64,000 nt of DNA from Mycobacterium sp. 4858. Its GTDB lineage: Bacteria > Actinomycetota > Actinomycetes > Mycobacteriales > Mycobacteriaceae. The stretch covers positions 3,283,092 through 3,347,091 of the forward strand of contig NZ_LT968776.1 of assembly GCF_900240975.1 (NCBI RefSeq). The letters are read 5' to 3'. Each line of letters starts with the position of its first letter. Positions within the stretch are counted from its first letter, which is position 1. The position numbers were made by a program, and so were the translations under genes. Shown here one piece after another: positions 34,912 through 43,691 of the stretch. The notes below the pieces were generated by a model that saw only the letters and a list, made by a program, of their open reading frames with translations, had not been told where the DNA came from and made no database searches.

Positions 34912-36114
34912 ATGATGGAAAACACATTCGACACCTCCACTCTCCGTTACGACCCCTACGATCCCGAACTCGACGTAGATCCGTATCCGATGTGGCGTCG
35001 CCTCAGGGATGAGGCGCCGCTGTACTACAACGAGCTGTACGACTTCTATGCCTTGAGTCGCTTCGCTGACGTGAAGGACGCCAGCACGGACTGGGACACG
35101 TACCGGTCAGGTAAAGGCACCGTCCTGGAGATGATCAAGAGTGGCGCGCCCGTTCCGCCGGGCTTGATCCTTTTCGAGGATCCGCCAGAGCATGATCGGC
35201 ACCGCGGTCTGCTGGCGCGAGTCTTTACGCCGCGTCGTGTCGCGGAGATCGAGCCGAAGGTTCGCGCGTACTGTGCGCGCGCGCTGGACCCGATGGTTGA
35301 ACGCGGCGGATTCGACTTCATCGCCGACCTTGGCGCCGAGGTGCCGATGCGCACCATCGGAATGATGCTGGGCATGGCCGAGTCCGATCAGGTCAAGAAT
35401 CGTCAGCGCGTGGAGGAGGGATTCAGCGCCGCGGGCGAAGGCAGCGATTGGATCATGGAGATCCTAGACCCGGAGACATTCGGCGAATACATCGACTACC
35501 GAACCAAGAACCCCTCAGACGACCTGATGACGGACCTGATCAACGCGACCTACAGCGACTCCGACGGTGTCGTGAGACACCTCGACAAAGAGACGATGAT
35601 GACCTACATCGGGTTGCTGGCCGCCGCTGGCAACGAGACGACGGTGCGTCTGATCGGCTGGGCGGGAAAGGTGTTGGCCGAACATCCCGATCAGCGACGC
35701 GAGCTGGTCGCCGACCCCAGCTTGATACCCGATGCGATCGAAGAACTCCTGCGCTATGAGACGCCCTCGCCGGTGAATGCACGCACCCTTGCTCGTGACG
35801 TCGAGCTCTACGGCGTCACGGCGCCGGCAGGTAGCGTGATGATTCTGCTTCACGGAGCAGCCAACCGCGACGAGAGGATGTTCGCCGAGCCGGACCGCTT
35901 CGACATCCACCGCGCCAACAAGAAGTCGCACCTCGCGTTCGGGCACGGTATCCACTTCTGTTTGGGTGCCCATCTGGCCCGACTCGAGGCCCGCGTCGCG
36001 TTGGAAGAGGTGCTCAAACGTTTCCCAGAGTGGCAGGTCGACTGGGACAACGCGGTGCAGGCACACACCTCCACGGTTCGCGGGTGGGAAAACCTACCCG
36101 TGGTCGCTGGCTGA
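34912..36114 (+). CDS. Cytochrome P450
   Basis: A 400-residue P450. The I-helix motif is A239-GNET, with glutamate as the acidic residue; EELLR is the ExxR motif and C350 in FGHGIHFCLG is the haem ligand. Two ATGs (34912, 34915) follow GAAAGG. Unlike the other two P450s there is no adjacent ferredoxin; an SDR starts 9 bases after its stop, so hydroxylation followed by alcohol oxidation is plausible. The substrate is unknown. Confidence 0.95.
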   Translation: MMENTFDTSTLRYDPYDPELDVDPYPMWRRLRDEAPLYYNELYDFYALSRFADVKDASTDWDTYRSGKGTVLEMIKSGAPVPPGLILFEDPPEHDRHRGLLARVFTPRRVAEIEPKVRAYCARALDPMVERGGFDFIADLGAEVPMRTIGMMLGMAESDQVKNRQRVEEGFSAAGEGSDWIMEILDPETFGEYIDYRTKNPSDDLMTDLINATYSDSDGVVRHLDKETMMTYIGLLAAAGNETTVRLIGWAGKVLAEHPDQRRELVADPSLIPDAIEELLRYETPSPVNARTLARDVELYGVTAPAGSVMILLHGAANRDERMFAEPDRFDIHRANKKSHLAFGHGIHFCLGAHLARLEARVALEEVLKRFPEWQVDWDNAVQAHTSTVRGWENLPVVAG

Positions 36115-36123
36115 GGACCCCAG

Positions 36124-36951
36124 ATGAGGGTCATCGTTACGGGTGCCAACAGCGGCGTCGGCAAGGCTACGGCAGCCGCGCTGGCCGCGGCCGGCCACCA
36201 GGTGGTGCTGGCCTGCCGAACACCGAGCAAGGGCGTGGCCGCCGCGCGTGACATGCACGGCGACGTGGAGGTCGCTCGCCTTGACCTGGCAAACCTGCGC
36301 AGCGTGCACGAGTTCGCCGCCTCCATTGACTCGGTCGACGTGCTGGTCAACAACGCCGGTGTACTCGGCGTGCCGCTCACGCACACCGCTGACGGTTTTG
36401 AAGCCCATATGGGAACCAATCACCTCGGGCACTTCGCGCTGACCTGCCTGCTGGCCGATCGCATCAAGAACCGTGTCGTGACCGTCTCCAGCGGCACGTA
36501 CGTGATGGCGAGGCTGCATCTGGAGGACCTGAACTGGGAACGCCGTGCGTACAACGCTTGGTCGGCTTACACCGAATCGAAACTAGCAACCGCCGTGTTC
36601 ACCGTGGAATTGGCGCGCAGAGGCGTCACCGCACACCTCGCCGACCCCGGTATCAGCCAGAGCGCCATCGTGTCCGACAGGTCCGGCTTCGCCGCGCGGG
36701 TGGTCAGGTACCTTCAACCTCGAATCGCCCAGCCCGGCGACCTCGCGGCGCGGTCCACCGTGTTGGCAGCCATCACGGACCTGCCTTCCCCCACGTACTG
36801 GGCTCCGCGCGGCCTGCTTCACCAGTGGGGCAGGCCAAAGGTCGTCAAGTTGAATCGCAAGGCCTGCGATCCCGAGACCGGTCGCCGGTTATGGGACATC
36901 TCGACCGCACTCACCGGTTGCGATCTGCCACTCACGCGAAAGTTACCTTGA
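36124..36951 (+). CDS. SDR, retinol dehydrogenase-like
   Basis: A 275-residue SDR of the retinol/protochlorophyllide reductase-like kind: IVTGANSGVGKATAAALA, LDLANLRSVHEFA, VLVNNAGV, NHLGHFALTCLL, VSSGTY and YTESKLA (YxxxK). The C-terminal part DPETGRRLWDISTALTG is typical of the group. It is coupled by 9 bases to the P450 upstream and may oxidise its product. Confidence 0.88.
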   Translation: MRVIVTGANSGVGKATAAALAAAGHQVVLACRTPSKGVAAARDMHGDVEVARLDLANLRSVHEFAASIDSVDVLVNNAGVLGVPLTHTADGFEAHMGTNHLGHFALTCLLADRIKNRVVTVSSGTYVMARLHLEDLNWERRAYNAWSAYTESKLATAVFTVELARRGVTAHLADPGISQSAIVSDRSGFAARVVRYLQPRIAQPGDLAARSTVLAAITDLPSPTYWAPRGLLHQWGRPKVVKLNRKACDPETGRRLWDISTALTGCDLPLTRKLP

Positions 36952-37267
36952 GTTAAGGCGTTTCGCCCTGTGGCGTGCCGCCGACCCCTTCGCATTGCTT
37001 GTCGAAGTCGGGGCAGGAAACGGACGATTCTTCTGCGGTAGATGCCACCAGCGGGGGATCTGGTTGGCGCGACTGTGCCGCGGTTCGCCCACGGCGAGAA
37101 ATGCTTGATCGTCGGGAGGCGATTAGAGAGAGAGTCTACGCAGACCAAGGAAAATTCGACTCGCTAATATAATCTGTCTTAAAACCAAAAATCTGGCTGG
37201 CGGGCTTGCCGACGAACTACGCGACACCCGTATGGCGGATCGCTAACGAAGCGCAGAGGGTATCGGC
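36952..37267. other. Intergenic region before LLM gene
   Basis: No gene is seen. AT-rich sequence near 37160-37195 contains TATAATCTG (37168-37176), a one-mismatch copy of the AGAWTCT element and a good -10 box candidate, about 90 bases before the LLM start. Confidence 0.45.
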
Positions 37268-38308
37268 ATGAGCGACGAGTGTGGAGGCTTGAAGATCGAC
37301 GCGGCGTCCTTCACGGATCTTGCGGGCGTCGCGGAAGCTGCCCAAACGCTGGAGCGACAGGGCTACGACTGCTGCTGGTCGCCCGAACTCAACCACGATC
37401 CGTTCCTGCCGCTCGTGCTCGCGGCCGAACATACGCGCACCCTTGAGCTCGGAACTGGGATCGCGGTCGCCTTCGCTCGCAACCCGATGACGGTCGCCAA
37501 CCTTGGGTGGGACCTTCAGTCATACTCGCAGGGCCGCTTCAACTTGGGTCTCGGTTCGCAGGTCAAGGCGCACATCGAAAAGCGGTTCGGCATGCCTTGG
37601 AGCCAGCCTGCCCGTCGCATGCGAGAGTTCGTTTTAGCTCTGCGCGAGATATGGTCGTGCTGGCGGAATGGCACCAAACTAGAGTTCGAGGGCGACTTCT
37701 ATACCCATCGACTTATGACGCCGATGTTCACCCCAGAGCCGATGCCGTATGAGTTCCCGAGAATCTTCGTCGCTGCAGTGGGCGATACGATGACCGAGAT
37801 CTGTGGAGAGGTCGCCGATGGCGTGCTTGCGCACTCATTCACGACGAAGCGCTACTTCGAAGAGGTGACCACGCCGGCGCTGTTGCGCGGTTTGCAGCGT
37901 GCTGGCCGCGAGCGGCGCGAAATACAGGTCTCCTGCCCAGTTTTCGTGGTGACGGGACGCGACGACGCCGAACTAGCCGCCAATGCCAAAGCGATGCGTA
38001 AACAGATCGGCTTCTATGGATCGACACCTGCCTATCGCAAAGTGCTGGACCTGCACGGGTGGGGTGAGCTGCAGACCGAACTGCATCACCAGTCTTTGCA
38101 GGGGCAGTGGGATCAAATGGGAACACTCATCGATGACGAGGTGTTAGAGGCCTTCGCGGTCGTCGCACCCTTGGACAAACTTGCGGCGAAGATTCACGAC
38201 CGGTGCGACGGGCTCATCGACCGCGTGCCGGTTAGTTTTCTATCGCCTATCGGTGATGAGGCCACGATCGCTCTGGTTGAGCAGCTACGAGGGGCACCGG
38301 TTGATTGA
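37268..38308 (+). CDS. LLM-class (F420-type) oxidoreductase, paralogue
   Basis: A 346-residue enzyme closely parallel to the one at 14967: YDCCWSPELNHDPFLPLVLA, GTGIAVAFARNPMTVANLGW, QGRFNLGLGSQVKAHIEKRF and FYGSTPAYRKVLDLHGWGEL. Both have the same length and domain plan and both have an AGAWTCT-like element upstream, so they are duplicated under similar control. The substrate is unknown. Confidence 0.9.
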   Translation: MSDECGGLKIDAASFTDLAGVAEAAQTLERQGYDCCWSPELNHDPFLPLVLAAEHTRTLELGTGIAVAFARNPMTVANLGWDLQSYSQGRFNLGLGSQVKAHIEKRFGMPWSQPARRMREFVLALREIWSCWRNGTKLEFEGDFYTHRLMTPMFTPEPMPYEFPRIFVAAVGDTMTEICGEVADGVLAHSFTTKRYFEEVTTPALLRGLQRAGRERREIQVSCPVFVVTGRDDAELAANAKAMRKQIGFYGSTPAYRKVLDLHGWGELQTELHHQSLQGQWDQMGTLIDDEVLEAFAVVAPLDKLAAKIHDRCDGLIDRVPVSFLSPIGDEATIALVEQLRGAPVD

Positions 38309-38394
38309 CACGAGGGTGATGCGTCAGTCTGAACTGAGTTTGGCTACAGCAGGATGCTCACGTCACAGCCGGGACTGTGCTAGGTTTTCTTTGT

Positions 38395-39168
38395 GTGAGC
38401 ACCGAAACACCGGTTTTGACAGTCGATTACGCTCACGTACGAGTCGTGACGCTAAATCGGCCTGCCGCTAGGAACGCACTCGACCGCGCAATGGTCGAGG
38501 CGGCGTACGCGGCGTTCACTGAGGCTGACGCCGAAGGCTCGGTGCGCGCGGTGGTGCTCACCGGCACCGACCCGGCGTTTTGCGCCGGGGTGGATCTCAG
38601 GGAGGCCCAGCGGCACGGCGCTGAGTACTTCTCCATCTTCGAATCGCACAACTGTGTCGCCGCGACGGCGAGCATGCGAACGCCGATCATCGGGGCCATT
38701 AATGGTGCCGTGTTCACCGGCGGGCTCGAAATGGCCCTGGGCTGTGACTTTCTCATCGCATCCGAACGAGCGGTCTTCGCCGACACGCACATTCGAGTAG
38801 GGATCCTGCCCGGCGGCGGGATGACAGCGCGGTTGCCGCTGTTGGTCGGTCCGGCCATCGCGCGGCGCATGTCAATGACCGGAGAAGTCATCGGGGCGAC
38901 TCGCGCCGAGCGGATCGGGCTGGTAACGGAAGTCGTGCCGCACGAACAATTGATGGACCGCGCGCTCGAGCTGGCGCGACAGATTGCCGACGTGCCGGAG
39001 CGAACGATGTTGGGCCTCAAGGAACTCTATTCCACTGGAGCCGCCACAGTGATCAACCCCGCTTTGGCGGCAGAGCAGCGGATAGGGCAGGCATACGTCG
39101 GGGGCTTCGACAATATCGAAGACCCGTTACGAGCGGTAACCGAACGCAACAAGAGCCAGCTCACGTAG
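38395..39168 (+). CDS. Enoyl-CoA hydratase/isomerase family protein
   Basis: A 257-residue crotonase: VRVVTLNRPAARNALD, FCAGVDLREAQ, AINGAVFTGGLEMALGCDF and ADTHIRVGILPGGGM. The first hydratase glutamate is present (GGLEMA); the second position is Thr/His. GTG 38395 begins the family sequence. An inverted repeat CACAG/CTGTG (38364-38379) sits directly upstream and could be an operator. A strong hairpin follows the gene. Confidence 0.87.
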   Translation: MSTETPVLTVDYAHVRVVTLNRPAARNALDRAMVEAAYAAFTEADAEGSVRAVVLTGTDPAFCAGVDLREAQRHGAEYFSIFESHNCVAATASMRTPIIGAINGAVFTGGLEMALGCDFLIASERAVFADTHIRVGILPGGGMTARLPLLVGPAIARRMSMTGEVIGATRAERIGLVTEVVPHEQLMDRALELARQIADVPERTMLGLKELYSTGAATVINPALAAEQRIGQAYVGGFDNIEDPLRAVTERNKSQLT

Positions 39169-39457
39169 ACATTTTCGGGGACCGTCGAACGTCCCCGTGC
39201 AGCATCATTACTCGGCTCCGCAATCGATGAACGAGCAAATGGCCTGGACCGTTTCGGGCGGGCAATCCCCCGCCGCGCACCCCGCGCTGGACTTCGATCA
39301 GCGATTCGGACTCGAGTATGCGGAGTGCCTCCCGAAGGGTTGGCCGCGACACCCCGAACCGTTCCATCAACTCCGACTCGGGCGGCAGCATAGTTCCCTC
39401 GGTGATCTCACCGTGGTTGAACATCCTGCGCAGTGCGGCGGCCGCACGATCAGCCAT
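39161..39457 (-). pseudogene. Truncated GntR/FadR-type regulator
   Basis: 98 codons hold only the winged-helix domain: GTMLPPESELMERFGVSRPT and LREALRILESESLIEVQRGV followed by RGG. The sequence then loses family resemblance and stops; the effector domain is missing. The end overlaps the crotonase stop on the other strand. Confidence 0.7.
39176..39197 (+). terminator. Hairpin after crotonase gene
   Basis: CGGGGAC (39176-39182) and GTCCCCG (39191-39197) form a perfect 7-bp stem with an 8-base loop, 8 bases after the stop. Confidence 0.55.
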
Positions 39458-39499
39458 CTTTGGCTCTCGAAGGTGTGTAGTGGGCGAGGATCGCTGATC

Positions 39500-39610
39500 G
39501 GAACCACCAAAGAAGACGCCTTTGACGACCGGCGGCCGATCGGCATGGTCGAAAATTGTGAACTGACAAAGGGACTCGTCGATTTCGCGGTGGCCCCAGT
39601 CAACAGGTCA
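39500..39610 (+). pseudogene. Possible antitoxin C-terminal remnant
   Basis: The frame reads DAFDDRRPIGMVENCELTKG then LVDFAVAPV, similar to the end of MbcA/Xre-type antitoxins that precede RES toxins. It lies directly before the RES-like remnant, which is the main support. Confidence 0.3.
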
Positions 39611-39636
39611 TGGATTAGCCGATGCCGACAAAACCG

Positions 39637-39820
39637 ATGCCACGGACGCCCCGCCGACATGGAAAGCGTCCGCCAAAGCGCCCAGCTGTATCGGATCTTG
39701 CCGGCCGACAGCACCTACGACGCGAACTCCTTCAACATGAATCGACGGCCGCTGGGCGATCGCGAGCAAGGCCGCTTCGAGCCGACGGGCCCGAGCTCGC
39801 GGCAAGATCCCCCAGCGTGA
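39637..39820 (+). pseudogene. RES-domain toxin N-terminal remnant
   Basis: ATG 39637 gives MPRTP; after a 1-base frameshift it continues as PADMESVRQSAQLYRILPAD then STYDANSFNMNRRP and REQGRFEPTG. The LYRI...NSFN...QGRFEPT pattern is the beginning of RES-domain NAD-degrading toxins. The gene stops after about 60 codons. Confidence 0.5.
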
Positions 39821-39991
39821 CTTAGCTTAGGCTTGCGTGGCCCTGCAAGCGAGCGACGACCGGAAGCTGGCCGCGGCTCTGGGGGATCTGAGGGTCCCAA
39901 AATCGTTGAGCTGGTTGCAAGTTTGCCGCGAAGCGATGCCCGAAGATACCTCGTGCCGATCTGGCCCGTGAGCGTTGCGAATCGCGATCCG

Positions 39992-40582
39992 CTACTTGAG
40001 GATCCCAGGCAACGCCGCGAACTCTTGGCGGATGAGGTCCTCAACGGCCTGTCCGCGCGTATTCAGCCACCGGTTGATGGCCCGGGTGAGCAGCAGCATG
40101 CCCACCGACGCGAGCAGCTCGCATTCTTCATTCGGCGCCGGAAGGCCGCGCCGCTCGGCGACAATTTTCGCGATCACGTCAATGTTGGCGGTGTGATTCT
40201 GTTGTTCGCGGCCCAGCAGAACGGCCGATGACGCTATGGCGTCGTAGTACTGACTGATCCGCGTCCGGATGCGTTTCAATGCGGGAGCGAGGAGCGCGAA
40301 CGAGTGCTCCATTGCTTGGAAGTCGGAGATTGAGTCTGGTTGGGCGAGATAGACACCACCAAACGCGCGGATGAAGTCAAACTCTCCCGAGAAAAGCACC
40401 GATTCCTTGGTCGGAAAGTAGCGAAAGAAGGTCCGGGGGGATACACCTGCGGCCTCAGCGATCTCATCGGTGCTCGTTGCGTCATAACCATATGCACCGA
40501 AGAGCTGCAATGCCGCCTCAAGCAGTGCAGTGCGCACGCGCTCCGCGTGCGCACCGCGAGGCGAGCGATCCCCACGGGGCAA
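39992..40582 (-). CDS. TetR-family transcriptional regulator
   Basis: A 196-residue regulator with ALLEAALQLFGAYGYDATST then EIAEAAGVSPRTFFRYFPTK. The C-terminal half (VAERRGLPAPNEECELLASV) is matched by the TetR remnant at 19010-19224. Copies of the 16-bp palindrome at 40801 and 40912 lie upstream, and palindromes also flank the remnant locus, so this protein is a candidate for binding that operator (inference). Confidence 0.9.
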   Translation of the reverse strand: MPRGDRSPRGAHAERVRTALLEAALQLFGAYGYDATSTDEIAEAAGVSPRTFFRYFPTKESVLFSGEFDFIRAFGGVYLAQPDSISDFQAMEHSFALLAPALKRIRTRISQYYDAIASSAVLLGREQQNHTANIDVIAKIVAERRGLPAPNEECELLASVGMLLLTRAINRWLNTRGQAVEDLIRQEFAALPGILK

Positions 40583-40800
40583 CTGTCACCCTCCCGCGTC
40601 AATATCAACTCGATGAAACTATAGCCACAGCGTTAACACAAAGCAGCCGCCACGGCGACGTCGGCGCGCGACCCGCAGCGCCTGCGGCGAAGGCCTCGTA
40701 TGCCCTTCCATTCCGCAGGCGAGGCGCGTGGTCCGTATGTCCGGGCGTTGACGGTGGGTTGCTGGTTGCCCTGCCAGGGCCGGCTCAACGAACCACTGTA

Positions 40801-40816
40801 TGGCACGCAACTGTCT
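40801..40816. promoter_or_regulatory. TGRCAGT-type palindrome
   Basis: TGGCACGCAACTGTCT; it shares TGGCAC-N2-AACTGTC with the copy at 40912. Confidence 0.5.
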
Positions 40817-40911
40817 AGTGTAATGAGGTGCAAGCTCCAGCCTTGCCTTTGCACGCCTGGCGGGGTTTCCTCCTGATCAGCTGTGCTATCCCGGGATTTG
40901 CATTGACGATA

Positions 40912-40927
40912 TGGCACCGAACTGTCA
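40912..40927. promoter_or_regulatory. TGRCAGT-type palindrome
   Basis: TGGCACCGAACTGTCA, 38 bases before ATG 40965. Confidence 0.55.
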
Positions 40928-40964
40928 TCGTGTTTCTATCCGACAGTCAGCGGAGGCGTGGTAA

Positions 40965-41216
40965 ATGACCGATCTCGAGGCTGCGCAGCCGTGGGCGGTC
41001 GGCGCGACGCATGATGTTGTCCCAGTGAGGGGCCCTCGGCCGGTGCTGGTGCGGGCCGGCATCGGCGTGGCTTTCACGGCGATCGCGAATTTTGTGTATT
41101 CCTCCGGCGAGGGACGTTCAAGCACAGCGTTTCTTCGATCGGTGCACCGACGAAAGTCCTTGGGGATCAAAGTAAATGCACCCACGCAAGAGTCGACAAG
41201 TACGACGGTCAACTGA
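40965..41216 (+). CDS. Unrecognised 83-residue ORF with good start signals
   Basis: GGAGG lies 8 bases before the ATG and an operator-like palindrome lies 38 bases upstream, so the start looks genuine. The protein, beginning TDLEAAQPWAVGATHDVVPV, has one weakly hydrophobic stretch (VRAGIGVAFTAIANFVY) and no familiar motif. The later part looks non-coding, so this may be the 5' remnant of a lost gene that was once first in the operon with the phosphotransferase at 41346. Confidence 0.35.
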   Translation: MTDLEAAQPWAVGATHDVVPVRGPRPVLVRAGIGVAFTAIANFVYSSGEGRSSTAFLRSVHRRKSLGIKVNAPTQESTSTTVN

Positions 41217-41345
41217 CATATCCGACTCTGCCCCTGAAGGGCTTCCACGCCCTCAAGGACTTGCGTTCACCCCAATGGATGCATCCGGCTGCCGCGTCGA
41301 CGGGCGGCTGTAGAGAACTAGACAGTTCAGGAAGGAGAATTGAGC

Positions 41346-42479
41346 ATGGCCGACGACGTGGCTGTCGAATACGTCGACATCCCCACAAAAGTTCGGCTTC
41401 GCGATATGGGTGCGGTCCGGCCGGCAATCGAGGCATGGTTGCGCCGACGCGTCGGAGACGACCTCGAGGTGCATAAAGTGGATCAGCCCGACACCGCTGG
41501 CGTCGCCAACGAGACCCTGATGATAAGCGCCACCTGCGCATTGAACGGCGAGTGTGAGGAGGCCAGCTACGTCATGCGAGTCGGCGCGACCGAGCACTTA
41601 TTCATGGGGATGGATGTAAAGACTCACTACCTGATTTACGAGAAGCTTTCGCAGGAGCCGCAGATCCCGTCGCCACCAGTGGTTGGTTACGAGCCAGACA
41701 CGAGGGTGTTCGGCCAGCCTTTCTTCGTCATGGAGAGGGTGGAGGGCCAGGTGCCACCGGACAATCCGCCCTTCAACGTGAGTGGCTGGGTAGTCGAACT
41801 CCCACCACAGTCGCAGCATGAGTTGTGGCGCGGCGCCATCGAGGTGATGGCCGAACTACACGGGTTGGATCCGGCTGAATTCAGTTTCTTGGCGCGGCCA
41901 AACCTGGGCCGCACGGGACTCGAGCAGGAGCTGAACCATTGGCTGGCGTATGCCAAGTGGTGTGGAGGTGATGAGCTTCCAATGGTTAAGCGCGCTTCGG
42001 AATGGTTGGTCACAAATCTGCCTCAAGGCGCTCCGCCCGGGTTCTCCTGGGGCGATGCGCGACCCCAGAACATCATCTACCAGGGAACGTCCGTGGCGGC
42101 CGTGCTCGATTGGGACATGGTCTCCCTGGCGGGGCCGGAGTGTGACTTGGCCTGGTGGACGTACACGGATCACGCCGTCACCACCGCGCGCGGACTGCCG
42201 CGTCCTGCGGGGTTTGGCTCGCGGCGCGACGCGATCAATCTTTGGCAAGAGCTCATAGGTCGCCCGGCTGAACACCTCGACTGGCACCTTGTGCTGAACG
42301 CCCTGCGCATCACGCTCGTGATGGTGCGCCTGCCCGCCATGCTGCTGGCGACCGGACAGCTAACGCCGGACCAGGCGCGCCAACTCAACGAGAGCGGCAA
42401 CATGGACTGGCTGGACGGCCTTCTCGACGGTCCGCCGCCCCCGCGTTTTGGATCGCGCTGGTCCGGGTGGGACGACTAG
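41346..42479 (+). CDS. Aminoglycoside phosphotransferase-like (APH/ACAD10-type) kinase
   Basis: A 377-residue protein of the APH fold. FSWGDARPQNIIY is the catalytic-loop Asp...Asn motif (Trp-Gly-Asp replacing His-Gly-Asp) and VLDWDMVSLAGPECDLAWW the metal-binding Asp motif; YVMRVGATEH and FFVMERVEG are N-lobe segments. Such kinases accompany acyl-CoA dehydrogenases in mycobacteria and may phosphorylate hydroxyacyl-CoA, as proposed for ACAD10/11 (family knowledge). ATG 41346 follows AAGGAG by 8 bases. A GAACT/AGTTC repeat lies at 41315-41328. Confidence 0.87.
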   Translation: MADDVAVEYVDIPTKVRLRDMGAVRPAIEAWLRRRVGDDLEVHKVDQPDTAGVANETLMISATCALNGECEEASYVMRVGATEHLFMGMDVKTHYLIYEKLSQEPQIPSPPVVGYEPDTRVFGQPFFVMERVEGQVPPDNPPFNVSGWVVELPPQSQHELWRGAIEVMAELHGLDPAEFSFLARPNLGRTGLEQELNHWLAYAKWCGGDELPMVKRASEWLVTNLPQGAPPGFSWGDARPQNIIYQGTSVAAVLDWDMVSLAGPECDLAWWTYTDHAVTTARGLPRPAGFGSRRDAINLWQELIGRPAEHLDWHLVLNALRITLVMVRLPAMLLATGQLTPDQARQLNESGNMDWLDGLLDGPPPPRFGSRWSGWDD

Positions 42480-42526
42480 GCGACGCCGGCATGGAGCCCC
42501 CAAACCACCGTGAGTAAGGAGATTTC

Positions 42527-43579
42527 GTGACCGTCCAGGATTTGTCGAGCGGACTGCCGGCCGCGCAGGAGAGTGTCGTCTCGGAGCGACCGACTGAGCC
42601 GTTCTGGGCGGAGAATCTTCTTTTCGCGTTATACGACCCTCGAGCAGATCTCGGCTTCTGGCTGCACTTGGGCAGCGTGCCCAATGAGTGGGATATGTGG
42701 GAGGACCGGGTGCTGGTCTGTCTGCCTGGCGATGAGGGCGTTCTGACGATGTGGGGCTACTACTACACACCCCAGCAGAAGAAGCCGGCGGGACCGAACC
42801 TGGCGTTTCGATGCATTGAGCCGTTCAAACGCTGGAAGGTCACGTTTGACGGCTTCGCACAACACGTTTCGAACACCGATATGCAGAATGGGCTGGTCCC
42901 GGACGGCCTGCGCAAGCGCCTCGTCATCGACTTGGAGGTCGACTGTGTGACGCCGGTGTGGGACGCGCACACTTCGGCTCACGGCGAGGGCGGCAAGGGT
43001 GACATGACCAATCAGGGCTGGGCAAAGGAGCATTACGAACAGCTCTATCGCGCCCGCGGCCAGGTGCGGGTGGACCAGACGATCTATGACATCGATGCGA
43101 CGGGCTGGCGTGACCACTCGCGCGGCCCGCGCGGAGGCGGCACCGGCGAACCGTGGGGCGGTCACGTGATAGCGAGCTGCCTGTACGAAAGTGGGAAAGC
43201 ATTCGTCTTCTCGTCCTACTGGCGTCTGGACGGGCTGATCACGTTGCAAGGTGCAGCGGTCGTTGACCGCGACGGCAGATTCTGCACCGCTGAGGTGCTC
43301 GAACCGCCGAGGCTGAAGGATCTGCAGTTCTCGGGTGAGCGCCTGCCTATTCGCCTGCGCTGGGATGGCGGGGCGATCGACACTGTGCTGGAGACCCGAC
43401 GCTCCATCTGGATGTCGATGCAGAAGTACCTTGCGGTCGGGAAGGATCTGGAGGGGCCGGGGCTGATGTATGTGCTGAACTTCGGCCCCTGCGAATGGGA
43501 TGGGGAAGTCGGCCAGGTTTATATCGAGCGGTCCGACGCGCTCAACTCCCCGGCCAAACGGGTTTGGTCAAAAGCCTAG
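42527..43579 (+). CDS. DUF7064/DUF7065-type protein
   Basis: A 350-residue protein of the beta-rich, CrtC-like (hydroxyneurosporene hydratase-like) group. WAENLLFALYDPRADLGFWL opens it and DIDATGWRDHSRGPRGGGTG is the most conserved segment. A hydratase or lipocalin-like hydrophobe-binding role is possible but unproven. It follows the kinase by 47 bases with a GTAAGGAG ribosome site, so the two form an operon. Confidence 0.75.
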   Translation: MTVQDLSSGLPAAQESVVSERPTEPFWAENLLFALYDPRADLGFWLHLGSVPNEWDMWEDRVLVCLPGDEGVLTMWGYYYTPQQKKPAGPNLAFRCIEPFKRWKVTFDGFAQHVSNTDMQNGLVPDGLRKRLVIDLEVDCVTPVWDAHTSAHGEGGKGDMTNQGWAKEHYEQLYRARGQVRVDQTIYDIDATGWRDHSRGPRGGGTGEPWGGHVIASCLYESGKAFVFSSYWRLDGLITLQGAAVVDRDGRFCTAEVLEPPRLKDLQFSGERLPIRLRWDGGAIDTVLETRRSIWMSMQKYLAVGKDLEGPGLMYVLNFGPCEWDGEVGQVYIERSDALNSPAKRVWSKA

Positions 43580-43582
43580 GCC

Positions 43583-43600
43583 GCCCTTGGGTTTCAGGGC
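43583..43600 (+). terminator. Short hairpin after DUF7064-type gene
   Basis: GCCCT and AGGGC arms with an 8-base loop, 4 bases after the stop. It lies between convergent genes. Confidence 0.4.
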
Positions 43601-43691
43601 AGACCCGCTTCACAGCTACCCATGTTCGGCGCGGCCGCTGGGATCGATGAGTTTCGCCAAGTGCTTGCAGACAAACGGTATCGCTCGATTG

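Larger units (their letters stand above)
40583..40964. other. Intergenic region with two operator copies
   Basis: There is no gene. It holds the two TGRCAGT-type palindromes (40801, 40912) and the ribosome site GGAGG at 40952-40956. Confidence 0.45.

Noticed and set aside
39833..40231. 132-codon forward frame
   Set aside because: It overlaps the reverse-strand TetR gene, which has a clear DNA-binding domain; no start signal.
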